Source of the DNA: Candidatus Altimarinota bacterium
GTDB taxonomy: Bacteria; Patescibacteriota; Gracilibacteria; JAUYGZ01
Reading direction: 5' to 3'
NCBI GenBank assembly: GCA_029233985.1
Contig: JARGOK010000001.1
Location: forward strand, 681,096-745,095
Length of the DNA: 64,000 nucleotides
A program made the position numbers and the translations under genes. Shown piece after piece: positions 16,301-23,507 of the stretch. The first letter of the stretch is position 1, and the number at the start of each line of letters is the position of its first letter. The notes beneath the pieces were generated by a model. It did not search any database, had not been told where the DNA came from, and saw only the letters and a program-made list of their open reading frames with translations.

Positions 16301-18118
16301 GTCAGCACCAAGAACGTTTGCTGTAGTAGTGAACGTTCCACCTGGTTCTTCAGTAACCGTCATACCAAAACCAAGTGTTCCTCCGATCATTACAAGATCA
16401 GTATTTTCATCAAGGTCAACCTTGATATCCTCATTATTTTGAGCACCATCAAGATTAGCCGTTACATAGAAGACACGTGTATCTCCTTTGTTGATCTGCA
16501 TTGGTTGGCAAACATCGTTTACCTTCGTAGCACAGATGATGAAAGTTGCGAGGTCGTTAAACCCAACAGTTGGAGTAGTTGCGATAGCATCTGAAGTTCC
16601 AACCATGAAGAGCTTGAGGTTAGAGATGTCTGAACCACTTACTCCTCCACGGAATTGGAGAGCAATACGTTGGAACATACCAGATTCGTTAGAATCGAGT
16701 TGGAGTTCGAAACGAGTTACTACCGCATCCTTTTGTCCAACGTATACATCATTGATAGATGCATTTGGTCGGATTGTTACTTCTCCTACAGCAGTACCTC
16801 CTGTAGTCATGAGATTCCCCATGTATTGAGCAACATTAGCAGCAAATTCATATACTTCGTTTGATGTTTTCACTTCTATAAGTGAGAACCGGTGCTGTGA
16901 AGAAGCTCCAGCAGTAGCTGAAAGGTCTCCACGGATTTCAAGAACACCTGTACCACGTACAGCGATATTTACGAAGAAACGTACTTTTTGGTCTTCAGAG
17001 TTGATCGACTTACCAGTAGTTCGTCGTTCTGTTCGGTACATGTCTGCGTTTGAAGCAGCAAGTTGCATTCCGTTTCCGTTGTATGCAAATTGATTACTTA
17101 CATCTGCAAGGAGTTGATCTCCATAGTAGAGGTAGACATTTCCGATATCAGATTCGTCACCAGGACCAGAACGTACAATTTCAACTTCTGTTACGTTAGC
17201 GTTACCACTAACCTCAAAAGCTGCAAAACGTACATTATTTGCTCCTTTAGGAACATTTACTCCAGAATCTGTGTTAAGAGCCATTGCAGAGAATGATTCA
17301 GGACCAGTAACTTCTGGAACTTCAGGCTTATTAGTGTTTGTATTGTCATCTCCATCGTCAACAACTACGTCTGAAAAGTCGTAGCTTACGTTGAAGTTGT
17401 AGACATCCAAAGCATCAAGAGCTGTGATAGCAGATGTAGAAGGAACACCACTGTTTCCAGCAGAAGTCCATTCATCGTATGCGATTTCAGCACGAGCAAA
17501 TTGGAAAGCAAGAGCCATTGATTCACCGTAAGTGAGGATATCAGCAGGCGCGAAATTTCGCACACCGTCTTTTACCTTACCAACGATTACACCAGCAGAA
17601 ACTGCTTTTTTTGCGTAGTCGCTGTACCATTGTCCTCCTGTGAGGTCAGACATGCTTCCGTCAGATGGAAATTCATCCACGACAGAGTATGCACGTCCAC
17701 CAATAGTGGCAGCTACTGCACGGTTGAGGGTATTACCCGCACCTGATTTGCTTACGTCTCCTCCTTCTCCAGAGAGAAGTCCTTCTTCGTAAGCTGTGTT
17801 AACAGCAGCACGAACAAAGTCGTCAGAAACGTCAGTAGCAGCAGAAGTTGCGTCAGCATCTTCTCCGATTGCAGCTACGTAAAGGATAACTTTCACGAAC
17901 TCTCCCTTAGAGATAGAGTCGTTGAGTTTTCCACAGGTACCGGATTTAACAACACCTTCATCTTCTAGTAATTGACAGTGAGCGTAAGCGTAGTGATCAG
18001 AACCAGTTGCAGCAGCGTTAGCTGTAAATGCACCAAGTCCAGGTACTACAACGCTGCTCCAAAGGAGAACAGCAGTACTTGCACTCGCAACTACTTTGCG
18101 AAGTGATAGTAAATTCAT
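13343..18118 (-). CDS. Giant S-layer-type surface protein with N-terminal SLH region
   Basis: 1591 residues. The signal peptide is SLRKVVASASTAVLLWSSVV with cleavage near ANAA. Residues 42-250 carry SLH-like modules: a first with KGEFVKVILYVAAIG, a second with LNRAVAATIGGRAYS, and a third with WYSDYAKKAVSAGVIVGKV then FAPADILTYGESMALAF. These usually bind pyruvylated cell-wall polymer. An acidic Asp/Asn linker near 250-268 leads into about 1300 residues of beta-rich, Thr/Ala/Val/Asn-rich repeats with few Lys or Cys. Two related Cys-containing segments (near residues 1030-1135 and 1165-1260) share the pattern C-[ST]-V-T...DELDC[AS]D and look like an internal duplication. Codon use is strongly restricted (GCA, GTA, ACA), as expected for high expression. 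The most probable main S-layer subunit. Confidence 0.88.
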   Translation of the reverse strand: MNLLSLRKVVASASTAVLLWSSVVVPGLGAFTANAAATGSDHYAYAHCQLLEDEGVVKSGTCGKLNDSISKGEFVKVILYVAAIGEDADATSAATDVSDDFVRAAVNTAYEEGLLSGEGGDVSKSGAGNTLNRAVAATIGGRAYSVVDEFPSDGSMSDLTGGQWYSDYAKKAVSAGVIVGKVKDGVRNFAPADILTYGESMALAFQFARAEIAYDEWTSAGNSGVPSTSAITALDALDVYNFNVSYDFSDVVVDDGDDNTNTNKPEVPEVTGPESFSAMALNTDSGVNVPKGANNVRFAAFEVSGNANVTEVEIVRSGPGDESDIGNVYLYYGDQLLADVSNQFAYNGNGMQLAASNADMYRTERRTTGKSINSEDQKVRFFVNIAVRGTGVLEIRGDLSATAGASSQHRFSLIEVKTSNEVYEFAANVAQYMGNLMTTGGTAVGEVTIRPNASINDVYVGQKDAVVTRFELQLDSNESGMFQRIALQFRGGVSGSDISNLKLFMVGTSDAIATTPTVGFNDLATFIICATKVNDVCQPMQINKGDTRVFYVTANLDGAQNNEDIKVDLDENTDLVMIGGTLGFGMTVTEEPGGTFTTTANVLGADVSLSFLGPAAGDISAGVNSALLAKWSFVNNSGGRLQLRDWQVSLTDANVANLVQTAGNARYTNMRLVVLDDEDRDIATLFSSVDMDNTTSVGVVGTTATISFQGSYDVQAGKNLVIGFMTNLESTLVASTNVLVALQNVAVNDRVRDDNNDGLGAGSINPSAAIAGAGQRLKASAIQVTLSSAVGNNAYALGESSVILAVHNFLADAGQDINFSQLQYTTIGGPNGATFGNTAFIDNAQRTFLSIRLKVMDDQGILQDVSDIESLDNTGKLLFDNLEGRFTVKNGKSIDLYLVADINSSGQPSNAFGTPALAVANIAYQFQLDNTASATTTTGRNIATGNLIDAVKPAQTITVSTGGNILLSNQSQEREQYIAQTSSNSVTIDALIFKVESENATSILKDFRVDVDTGRPSVDSAVVNALLTAAAPAFLIQQGAVTPSVTGVNGGIIGVTTVCSVTVIVGVGPAADELDCADGAATIALSNAGGARTIAEQAAVVRSLIGIAGYKVSGGSGAGIIFERTGASVDANIVIGGAQAGSFNTSNRLAGQRSSAASGSVGFNDVDLPDVTDTLVIGTTNPGAAQVVLCTVTFNDVNATGLEDELDCSDNVAVIDTDADTGVDGAPRTAAQLATVLASLTNVGNFNGSASGKLVTFVQVSPYTAVTLTFATSTVIGAEANLLSLAPGDTTMIDNASAMLASAQMFVDGVFVGSASTISATQVRFDDVDHEFNNDIPKVVAIRLKVKQVVTGGADAGQNFKLVLRQGVFQTANNGSFVSKAGTELNPSTPSIFNANRFIVQQATVTFSSGGTISSDLLSASLQDMFKFKMEKSGTGTVEIGDGLAGSSIEFEITKTGDDGVPSEPVKIDRCEIRDASNTVLATKNAPFNSDSFGTPFPTLAGAGGQDRASVAFVTFNSSEFVSGKRLQGGGGVYTVYCNVTAVQAGKNASFQVSLTQNVSLAIIDNDVSVMNQTNKFNGIPVTGVSRSAVN

Positions 18119-18147
18119 AGATTCAAGGAACTAAAAAGATAAAACAA

Positions 18148-18171
18148 GATTTCTTTCTTTCATAAGAAATC
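18148..18171 (-). promoter_or_regulatory. 5'-UTR hairpin of the S-layer gene
   Basis: GATTTCTT-TCTTTCAT-AAGAAATC is a perfect 8-bp stem 30 bases upstream of the ATG. S-layer mRNAs are often stabilised by leader structure, and this could serve that role. Confidence 0.5.
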
Positions 18172-18222
18172 AGTTGGCCGTATCCCCGCTAAAGGATAAG
18201 ACCGTGGAGATCTCGACTATAT

Positions 18223-18228
18223 ATAATA
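18223..18228 (-). promoter_or_regulatory. AT-rich -10 region, possible divergent promoter pair
   Basis: TATATATAAT at 18218-18227 gives a TATAAT on the plus strand (18222-18227) and TATTAT on the minus strand (18223-18228). No good -35 exists for either direction. A second AT-rich candidate, TATATATAAC, lies near 18438. Confidence 0.35.
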
Positions 18229-18240
18229 GTGAGATTCCAA

Positions 18241-18362
18241 AGAAGCACTTCTCTGTCAGTCGTTCTTTTGATTATTGCCAGCTCAACCACTGAAAAGGAG
18301 CTGGTGAAAGAACTCTTCTGAGAGCTGATGACCATGTTGGTCACTCTCTGATAGTGTTTTTT
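18241..18362 (+). ncRNA. Candidate small structured RNA divergent from the S-layer gene
   Basis: A chain of perfect stems, AGAAG-CA-CTTCT (18241-18252), CCAGCTC...GAGCTGG (18278-18304), TGACCA-TGT-TGGTCA (18329-18343), ends in CACT...AGTG followed by TTTTTT (18357-18362). The T-run makes the plus strand the likely sense. A TATAAT lies 14 bases upstream. It matches no RNA family I know; it could alternatively be leader structure of the S-layer mRNA read on the other strand. Confidence 0.3.
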
Positions 18363-18595
18363 CCTGAGATTTCAAGGATCGAATCAATCGGGACAGCTCA
18401 ATCTTCCTGGGGAATACTGAGCTTTTCCGACTGCAGATATATATAACGTAAGAGAAGAGAAAATGTTACGAGAAAGTGTGGAAATATTTTGATCAGGAAT
18501 TGTGATTTAGCCTAACCTCTACCCTCTTTTCAGCCACAGGCTGGTCCTCCTCTGGAGGAAGAAGGGGAATCGAACACTAATTCGACCTGCCTCTT

Positions 18596-19030
18596 CTACA
18601 AGCCACCATCGTAATAGTCTCCTCCACTGTCATAGAAGGAGTCTTGTTGAAATAATTGACTGAGGCTCTGCACTTTGCTGAGGATCTCACGGTAATTGAC
18701 CACATCAAAAGGCACCTTAAAGATAAAGGTGATAACATTGACCATGGTGACCGAGAGAATAACAATAACGAGACCAATAATAGCGTACCTTATAGTAGAT
18801 ACTGCGGCTGTGATCTTTTCGTCTTGTCCCCCAGAAAGAATAAAAGATATTCCTCCGATAAAAATAAACACAATACACAAGATCGCCGCTAGTATAATGG
18901 ACCAGGCGATTGCTTCCTTTATAAGGCTTACCGGTTCGTATCCTTCTATGATGGGAAGGATACCTGTATTGACCTGCGCTAGCAGAGGGCCATGAATGTC
19001 TCCATTCAAGCCGAAGAATGTACCGACCAT
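18596..19030 (-). CDS. Two-TM protein resembling CPR type IV secretion pilin-like family
   Basis: 144 residues. Two hydrophobic helices lie at about 41-65 (AIAWSIILAAILCIVFIFIG) and 81-108 (IRYAIIGLVIVILSVTMVNV), separated by a short polar loop GGISFILSGGQDEK. This VirB2/TrbC-like layout, with SGG-x-DEK between helices, is common in CPR genomes and is usually called T4SS pilin-like. The C-terminus is Gly/Tyr/Asp-rich. No VirB4/VirB6 or other secretion gene is in the window, so assembly into a pilus is inferred from family resemblance only. The N-terminal 30 residues are not a classical signal peptide, and the exact start is uncertain. Confidence 0.65.
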   Translation of the reverse strand: MVGTFFGLNGDIHGPLLAQVNTGILPIIEGYEPVSLIKEAIAWSIILAAILCIVFIFIGGISFILSGGQDEKITAAVSTIRYAIIGLVIVILSVTMVNVITFIFKVPFDVVNYREILSKVQSLSQLFQQDSFYDSGGDYYDGGL

Positions 19031-19207
19031 ATGTTTGAAAGAAGTGCTTTTATCCCAGGTATTTTCGCTTACTTAAGCCAAAAAAGCAAGGTTTTTTCAG
19101 TATTTCCTTATAACCGTCAAGTGGAGAATGAGGACTTTTTGGAGTGTATGAACCTTGGTGACTCTGAGGTCAAAACAGAAGAAATCAGTGAAAACCTGCG
19201 ATTCAAA

Positions 19208-19242
19208 CAAAAAAGAGCCCTTGTCGTAAGTAAAGGCTTTTA
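19208..19242 (-). terminator. Terminator after khpA
   Basis: Minus-strand AAAGCC...GGCTCTTTTTTG, a 6-bp stem with a U-tract, 20 bases after the khpA stop. Confidence 0.55.
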
Positions 19243-19261
19243 GTATTCATTTCGTGATGCA

Positions 19262-19687
19262 CTATCCTTCGAAGGAAATACCATCTGATTCAGGCGTTTC
19301 TAGGACCTCTTCTGTTTCTGTGCTTTCTCGTGCCTCAATTACTACTGGCTCCTCAGGAGCTTCTAGAGTGGTATCACCATCGTCATCGAGCCCAGCTTCG
19401 TTTACAGGTGTTGGAGCAGGAACTCCAGCATCCCCTGGTTCGAGGATTTTAAGGTTTACCCTGAGATTGTTTCGAGATCCGATCACTCGCAGGAGGGTTC
19501 GGATAGCTTTTGCAGTTTGACCGTCTTTCCCAATAATACGACCCATATCGTCCTGAGCAACCTTCAGAGTCATCAAAACACCCATATCGTCGACTGTCCG
19601 AGTGACTTCGATTTGACTGGCATCAGTGACAATCATTCCAACAATGTGTTGGAGAAACTGTTGCTCGAGTGTTAATTCTTCAGACAT
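19262..19687 (-). CDS. khpA: KH-domain RNA-binding protein with acidic tail
   Basis: 141 residues. Residues 1-80 form a single KH domain with the GXXG-bearing motif GRIIGKDGQTAKAIRTLLRV, matching KhpA (formerly YlqC), a small RNA chaperone usually encoded beside rpsP as here. Residues 86-141 are an extension of Pro, Asp, Glu and Thr with no fold visible; ordinary KhpA is about 75-80 residues. The gene is 36 bases downstream of rpsP and probably cotranscribed from the rpsP promoter. The acidic tail resembles those on S16 and L25 in this genome. Confidence 0.88.
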   Translation of the reverse strand: MSEELTLEQQFLQHIVGMIVTDASQIEVTRTVDDMGVLMTLKVAQDDMGRIIGKDGQTAKAIRTLLRVIGSRNNLRVNLKILEPGDAGVPAPTPVNEAGLDDDGDTTLEAPEEPVVIEARESTETEEVLETPESDGISFEG

Positions 19688-19723
19688 AATTCGGGAATTA
19701 AATCGTAATAATGAGAGAAAAAA

Positions 19724-20137
19724 TTACTCTGCTGGAGTTTCAGCAGGTGCCTCCTCTTTTTTTTCTTCAGATACTTCGGCTGCTGGAGCTTCAGAATCTT
19801 CCCCTTCTGCTGCAGCTGGTGCTTCCTCAGGCTCTGCCTCAGGATTTTTGCTCTTTTTATTGTACTTCATTTTGAAATTCACAAACTTGTCCATACCTTC
19901 TACACCATCCTTGTGAAAAAGACGCGCTGCTGTCTCTGATACCTGAGCTCCTTGTTTTATCCAATGTTGGACACGCTCTTTATCGTACTTGAGAATAACA
20001 GGATCTTTTAAGGCATCATAAAAACCAAGCTTTTCGTGGGAACGTCCACTATTGGCAGCATGGGTCTTTTCAGTAACAACAATATTGTAGGCGGGAAGAT
20101 TTTTTCTTCCAGTTCGACTCAATCGGATAATCAGCAT
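19724..20137 (-). CDS. rpsP: 30S ribosomal protein S16 with Ala/Glu-rich tail
   Basis: 137 residues. Residues 1-88 are ordinary S16: MLIIRLSRTGRKNLPAYNIV, the AANSGRSHEKLGFYDA segment and the VQHWIKQGAQVSETAARL helix. Residues 95-137 add a tail of Glu, Ala and Pro (SKNPEAEPEEAPAAAEGEDS then SEEKKEEAPAETPAE) that is absent from typical bacteria. A good promoter lies 50 bases upstream and khpA follows. Structural component of the small subunit needed for 16S rRNA assembly; the tail should be disordered and solvent-exposed. Confidence 0.95.
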   Translation of the reverse strand: MLIIRLSRTGRKNLPAYNIVVTEKTHAANSGRSHEKLGFYDALKDPVILKYDKERVQHWIKQGAQVSETAARLFHKDGVEGMDKFVNFKMKYNKKSKNPEAEPEEAPAAAEGEDSEAPAAEVSEEKKEEAPAETPAE

Positions 20138-20187
20138 GCAGTATTTCAGTTAGTATATCAGAAGTGTGCCCATAAAAGAGCTATGAA

Positions 20188-20216
20188 ACTTTAGGCATGC
20201 ACAAGGGGTTTGTCAA
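20188..20216 (-). promoter_or_regulatory. Promoter of rpsP-khpA
   Basis: Minus-strand TTGACA (20216-20211), 17-base spacer, TAAAGT (20193-20188). Start expected near 20181, a leader of about 44 bases. Confidence 0.75.
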
Positions 20217-20378
20217 GAGAAATAGGCAATCGAAGTGTTGGAGATCAGCCAGGGTTGTAGCCTTATGCCTCCGCACGAGAACCAATGCCTCATATTTTGA
20301 CTCCAGTACAGAAAGATAGTCCGAATATTTCGAGCAGCATAAGTATCGATAATAGTGGGCGAAGATATGGAGTTCTGA
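20217..20378. other. Unassigned stretch between the rpsP and serS promoters
   Basis: About 160 bases inside the 304-base divergent spacer. A minus-strand frame of 81 codons covers it but contains the rpsP promoter and has no protein-like features. I see no clear RNA structure. Confidence 0.5.
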
Positions 20379-20407
20379 TTGGCAAATGAATATGAGTGAG
20401 GCATAAT
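20379..20407 (+). promoter_or_regulatory. Promoter of serS
   Basis: TTGGCA at 20379-20384, 17-base spacer, CATAAT at 20402-20407; start near 20415, leader about 27 bases. Same TTGGCA -35 as rdgB. Confidence 0.7.
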
Positions 20408-20441
20408 CAGCCCACTTTTTCACCATTTATACTTTCGAGAT

Positions 20442-21749
20442 ATGATCGATATTCACCTCCTCAGAGAAAATCCAGAAGTCTTTAAAACCACTGCTGTGAA
20501 CAAAGGGATGGATGCTTCAATTGTTGACACCTTGCTCAAGGTCGATACCGAACTCTCTGCACTCCGACTGGAGGTTGAAACCGAACGTGCTCAACAAAAT
20601 GCTACTGCAAAAAAGATTTCACAATTGGAAGGCACAAAAAGAGATGAAGCTATTGCAGATATGCAAACAGGAAAAGAGGCATTTAAGAAGCAAGAAGAAA
20701 AATTGCGTGAGCTCGAAGCTGAGTTTCAACACTTGATTCTCTTGATGCCAAACCCAACACTGGAAAAAGTACCAGTCGGAAAAGATGACACTGAAAATGT
20801 CGAGATACGAACATGGGGAGAGCTTCCCACATTTGATTTTGAAGCAAAAGACCATATCACATTAGGAGAAAGCTTAGACATCATTGATATCCCAAGAGGA
20901 GTAAAGGTCTCCGGAAGCCGTTTTTATTTCTTGAAAAACGAAGGAGCGATGCTTGAATTGGCTATTTTGAGATACACCCTAGAAAAACTTGTTTCAAAGG
21001 GCTTCACTCCGTTTGTTCCTCCAGTCCTGGTAAAGCATGAAGCGATGACAGGGACGAGCTACTTTCCAGGAGGCGAAGAGCAAACCTACGCTGTAGGGGT
21101 TCAGAAAGAAAAAGATGGTGAGCTCGAAGCCGATGGACTGTACTTGGTCGGAACGAGTGAAGTTCCTGTGGCTTCTTATCATTATGATGAAATGTTGTCA
21201 GAAGAAGAACTCCCAAAACTCTACGCAGGGATTTCAAATTGTTTTCGGCGCGAAGCAGGAACCTATGGAAAAGACACACAAGGACTCTATCGGATTCATC
21301 AATTCCAAAAAGTAGAGCAAGTTGTTATTTCTAAAAATGATCCTGAAGAATCAGCTCGATTGCACGACATGATCCTCAAAAATGCTGAAGAAGTCCTTCA
21401 AGACCTTAAGCTTCCCTATCGTGTGGTAGATGTTTGTACTGGAGATATTGGACAAGGGCAGGTTTACAAGAATGATATTGAAACATGGATGCCTAGTCGT
21501 GACAGCTATGGCGAAACCCATAGTTGCTCGACGTTTTATGAATTTCAGTCACGCCGACTAAAACTGCGATATAAAGACGCAGAAGGCAAAAAGAAGTTTT
21601 GTCACACTCTCAATAATACCTGCATCGCTTCACCAAGAATCTTGATTCCTCTTCTGGAAATCTATCAACAGGCAGATGGAAGCGTTGTCATTCCTGAAGT
21701 TTTGCGTCCGTATATGATGGGGAAAGAGGTCATTACCACGAAAAAATAA
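20442..21749 (+). CDS. serS: Seryl-tRNA synthetase
   Basis: Charges tRNA-Ser and tRNA-Sec with serine. 435 residues, usual length. The N-terminal long helical hairpin (about 1-115, tRNA arm binding) starts MIDIHLLRENPEVFKTTA. The class II catalytic domain holds motif 2 (ISNCFRREAGTYGKDTQGLYR), the substrate-recognition element YLVGTSEVP, the segment FQKVEQVVI, SRDSYGETHSCSTFYEFQSR, and motif 3 near the end with NNTCIASPRILIPLLE. Own promoter upstream and an intrinsic terminator downstream, so it is a single-gene unit. Confidence 0.97.
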   Translation: MIDIHLLRENPEVFKTTAVNKGMDASIVDTLLKVDTELSALRLEVETERAQQNATAKKISQLEGTKRDEAIADMQTGKEAFKKQEEKLRELEAEFQHLILLMPNPTLEKVPVGKDDTENVEIRTWGELPTFDFEAKDHITLGESLDIIDIPRGVKVSGSRFYFLKNEGAMLELAILRYTLEKLVSKGFTPFVPPVLVKHEAMTGTSYFPGGEEQTYAVGVQKEKDGELEADGLYLVGTSEVPVASYHYDEMLSEEELPKLYAGISNCFRREAGTYGKDTQGLYRIHQFQKVEQVVISKNDPEESARLHDMILKNAEEVLQDLKLPYRVVDVCTGDIGQGQVYKNDIETWMPSRDSYGETHSCSTFYEFQSRRLKLRYKDAEGKKKFCHTLNNTCIASPRILIPLLEIYQQADGSVVIPEVLRPYMMGKEVITTKK

Positions 21750-21794
21750 GAAGTGCCTGAAAAAGTCGTGAGATTCTCAAGATGATGAGAAGAA

Positions 21795-21826
21795 AATACT
21801 CCAGCACAAGACTGGAGTATTTTTTG
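21795..21826 (+). terminator. Terminator of serS
   Basis: AATACTCCAG-CACAAGA-CTGGAGTATT, a perfect 10-bp stem followed by TTTTT. Confidence 0.92.
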
Positions 21827-21838
21827 ACTTATGGATGA

Positions 21839-21867
21839 TTGACTAGTGGTTCAGATCAACGTACAAT
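21839..21867 (+). promoter_or_regulatory. Promoter of the TPR protein gene
   Basis: TTGACT at 21839-21844, 17-base spacer, TACAAT at 21862-21867; leader about 25 bases. Confidence 0.75.
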
Positions 21868-21900
21868 ATCCACTGTCCTATCCTCTTACTCGATGGACAC

Positions 21901-22704
21901 ATGCCTGTTCTGTTTTATGTCGGTGTCTTGATCGGATCTTCTACCCTTCTCTCTTCCGTATGGGTGAGGAGGTTTCGTATTGTGAGACAAACACTTCTCA
22001 TGCAAAACGATCTTGAGAAGCAACAAAAAAAGATCGAGAGAGCACAAAAGAAAGAAAAAAGAGCTCATGAAAAAGCCCTAAAAGAGCTTAAAAGAACCTC
22101 TGAAGTGAAACAGCAGGCTCTTCGCAATCTGGGTGCCACTAGCGACCTTATGAAAAAAGCACTGCAAGAACTCGAAAGCACAGATGATGAAATGGCTCAA
22201 AAAACCCTCATTCAAGTCATCTCACTTGACGAAAACCATCGTAAAGGAAATGAACTCCTGGCAGAGCTTTATTTGCGAGTCAGCCAGCCAAAACGCGCTG
22301 AGCTCATTTACAAAAAACTTATCAACCTCTATCCATTTGACCCAAACTACCCCTCACAACTAGCGCGTTGCTATTTCAACAGACGACAATTTAAGGCTGC
22401 GGCACAACACTTTGAAAAGGCCTTGGAAATGGACAAAGGAAACCCTGCCCGATACATCAGCCTGGGAGAACTCTATATCGTCAAAAAAGACTATTCCCAT
22501 GCACTTCTGTACTTTGAGAAAGCTCATAGGCTAAGCGTACGTGATATTGAACTAATGTTTACCATTGTAGATACCTGTCTCAATAACACAGACCCTATTA
22601 CTGCCCGAGAATACCTCCATAAAATCTTGGATTATGAGCCCTACAATCAACAAGCTAAAACTATGCTGGGAGATGTCCTCAGGACACTAAAGGAGGAAGC
22701 GTAG
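21901..22704 (+). CDS. Membrane-anchored TPR protein
   Basis: 267 residues. A single N-terminal hydrophobic helix (VLFYVGVLIGSSTLLSSVWV) acts as anchor. A Lys/Glu coiled coil follows (residues 38-75), then about five tetratricopeptide repeats from 80 to the end, for example ELLAELYLRVSQPKRAELIY, AARCYF-like LARCYFNRRQFKAAAQHF and YISLGELYIVKKDYSHALLY. TPR arrays scaffold protein complexes; the anchor would place this one at the cytoplasmic membrane, but the side is not certain. It has its own promoter and precedes rplY, which has a separate promoter. Confidence 0.85.
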   Translation: MPVLFYVGVLIGSSTLLSSVWVRRFRIVRQTLLMQNDLEKQQKKIERAQKKEKRAHEKALKELKRTSEVKQQALRNLGATSDLMKKALQELESTDDEMAQKTLIQVISLDENHRKGNELLAELYLRVSQPKRAELIYKKLINLYPFDPNYPSQLARCYFNRRQFKAAAQHFEKALEMDKGNPARYISLGELYIVKKDYSHALLYFEKAHRLSVRDIELMFTIVDTCLNNTDPITAREYLHKILDYEPYNQQAKTMLGDVLRTLKEEA

Positions 22705-22711
22705 TTTTGGG

Positions 22712-22740
22712 TTGACTCCTAGGCGTTTTGTCTGTAGTTT
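22712..22740 (+). promoter_or_regulatory. Promoter of rplY
   Basis: TTGACT at 22712-22717, 17-base spacer, TAGTTT at 22735-22740, just after the TPR gene stop. Confidence 0.6.
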
Positions 22741-22777
22741 CTCTCTTGCTGTTTTTAGAATTTCTAACTGACCACTG

Positions 22778-23431
22778 ATGGAAAATGTTGCCCTCAATGT
22801 ACAACCTCGAAAATTAGAAGATGACGCTCGAAGTATTCGAAAATTGAACCTTATCCCGGCTGTTGTCTACGGATCTGGATCTAAAAACCAGCATCTTCAA
22901 ATGGACTACCAAACCTTTCGAAGAGCCTTCGAAAAGGCTACCTATAGTACAATCATGGATATCACTATCGAAGGTGGCGAAACTCTCCATGTTTTGGTTC
23001 ATGATGTGCAATACCATCCTGTTTCTGATGACATCGTTCATGTTGATTTCTACAAGGTTGATATGAAGAAGAAGGTTACAACTCATTTGGCCCTGGACTT
23101 CACTGGTGTTTCTCAAGCGGTGAAAGAAGGAAATGTTCTCAACACCTCGAAACAAGAACTTCAAATCTCATGTCTTCCTGGAGACCTCATTCATAATATT
23201 GAAATCGATATTTCTGTCCTCGAGAAAGTAGGTGACAGTATCCAAGTATCTGATGTTCCTGCTCCAAAGGGTATTGAGATACTTGATGCTCCTGAGGATA
23301 CTATTATTAGTGTAGTAGAACCTCGAATTGCAGAAGAAACTGAAACAGAAGGGACTCTAGATACTGAAGATGGAGAAGCACCTACAGAAGGTGAAGAGAA
23401 TGCACAAGATGATGAAAAGAAAGAAGAATAG
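22778..23431 (+). CDS. rplY: 50S ribosomal protein L25 (CTC/TL5 form) with acidic tail
   Basis: 217 residues, the two-domain general stress (CTC) form. N-terminal 5S rRNA-binding domain with ARSIRKLNLIPAVVYGSG and VHDVQYHPVSDDIVHVDFYK; C-terminal beta domain ending DTIISVVEPR. The last 35 residues are almost entirely Glu, Asp, Thr and Gly and end in DDEKKEE. Binds 5S rRNA in the central protuberance. Own promoter; terminator hairpin 30 bases downstream. The acidic tail recalls those of S16 and KhpA. Confidence 0.95.
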   Translation: MENVALNVQPRKLEDDARSIRKLNLIPAVVYGSGSKNQHLQMDYQTFRRAFEKATYSTIMDITIEGGETLHVLVHDVQYHPVSDDIVHVDFYKVDMKKKVTTHLALDFTGVSQAVKEGNVLNTSKQELQISCLPGDLIHNIEIDISVLEKVGDSIQVSDVPAPKGIEILDAPEDTIISVVEPRIAEETETEGTLDTEDGEAPTEGEENAQDDEKKEE

Positions 23432-23432
23432 G

Positions 23433-23461
23433 TTGTGGCTGAATACACACTCGACTATGAT
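23433..23461 (+). promoter_or_regulatory. Promoter of the DUF3048-DUF4012 pair
   Basis: TTGTGG at 23433-23438, 17-base spacer, TATGAT at 23456-23461. The start would fall at the foot of the following hairpin. Confidence 0.5.
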
Positions 23462-23463
23462 TT

Positions 23464-23494
23464 GCCCTGTGCCTCACGGTATGGGGCTTTTTTG
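23464..23494 (+). terminator. Terminator of rplY, also in the leader of the next gene
   Basis: GCCCTGTGCC-TCAC-GGTATGGGGC, a 10-bp stem with three G-U pairs, then TTTTTT. The DUF3048 ATG is only 14 bases beyond. Confidence 0.85.
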
Positions 23495-23507
23495 TTTAAT
23501 GAGAGCT

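Larger units (their letters stand above)
18119..18595. other. 477-base spacer upstream of the S-layer gene
   Basis: No protein-coding frame is credible. It contains the S-layer leader hairpin, AT-rich promoter candidates and the chain of stem-loops described at 18241-18362. The last 100 bases next to the pilin-like gene show a CCTCC/GGAGG hairpin near 18546-18562 (CCTCCTCTGGAGG) that could terminate that gene. Confidence 0.55.

Noticed and set aside
18992-19243. Plus-strand frame of 83 codons upstream of the pilin-like gene
   Set aside because: It overlaps the 5' part of the pilin-like gene and the khpA terminator; composition is not protein-like.
20181-20426. Minus-strand frame of 81 codons between rpsP and serS
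   Set aside because: It contains the well-formed rpsP and serS promoters and would overlap both; no recognisable domain.
23370-23507. N-terminal extension of the DUF3048 gene by 46 codons
   Set aside because: It overlaps the rplY tail in another frame and includes the terminator hairpin; the ATG at 23508 begins directly before the TM helix.
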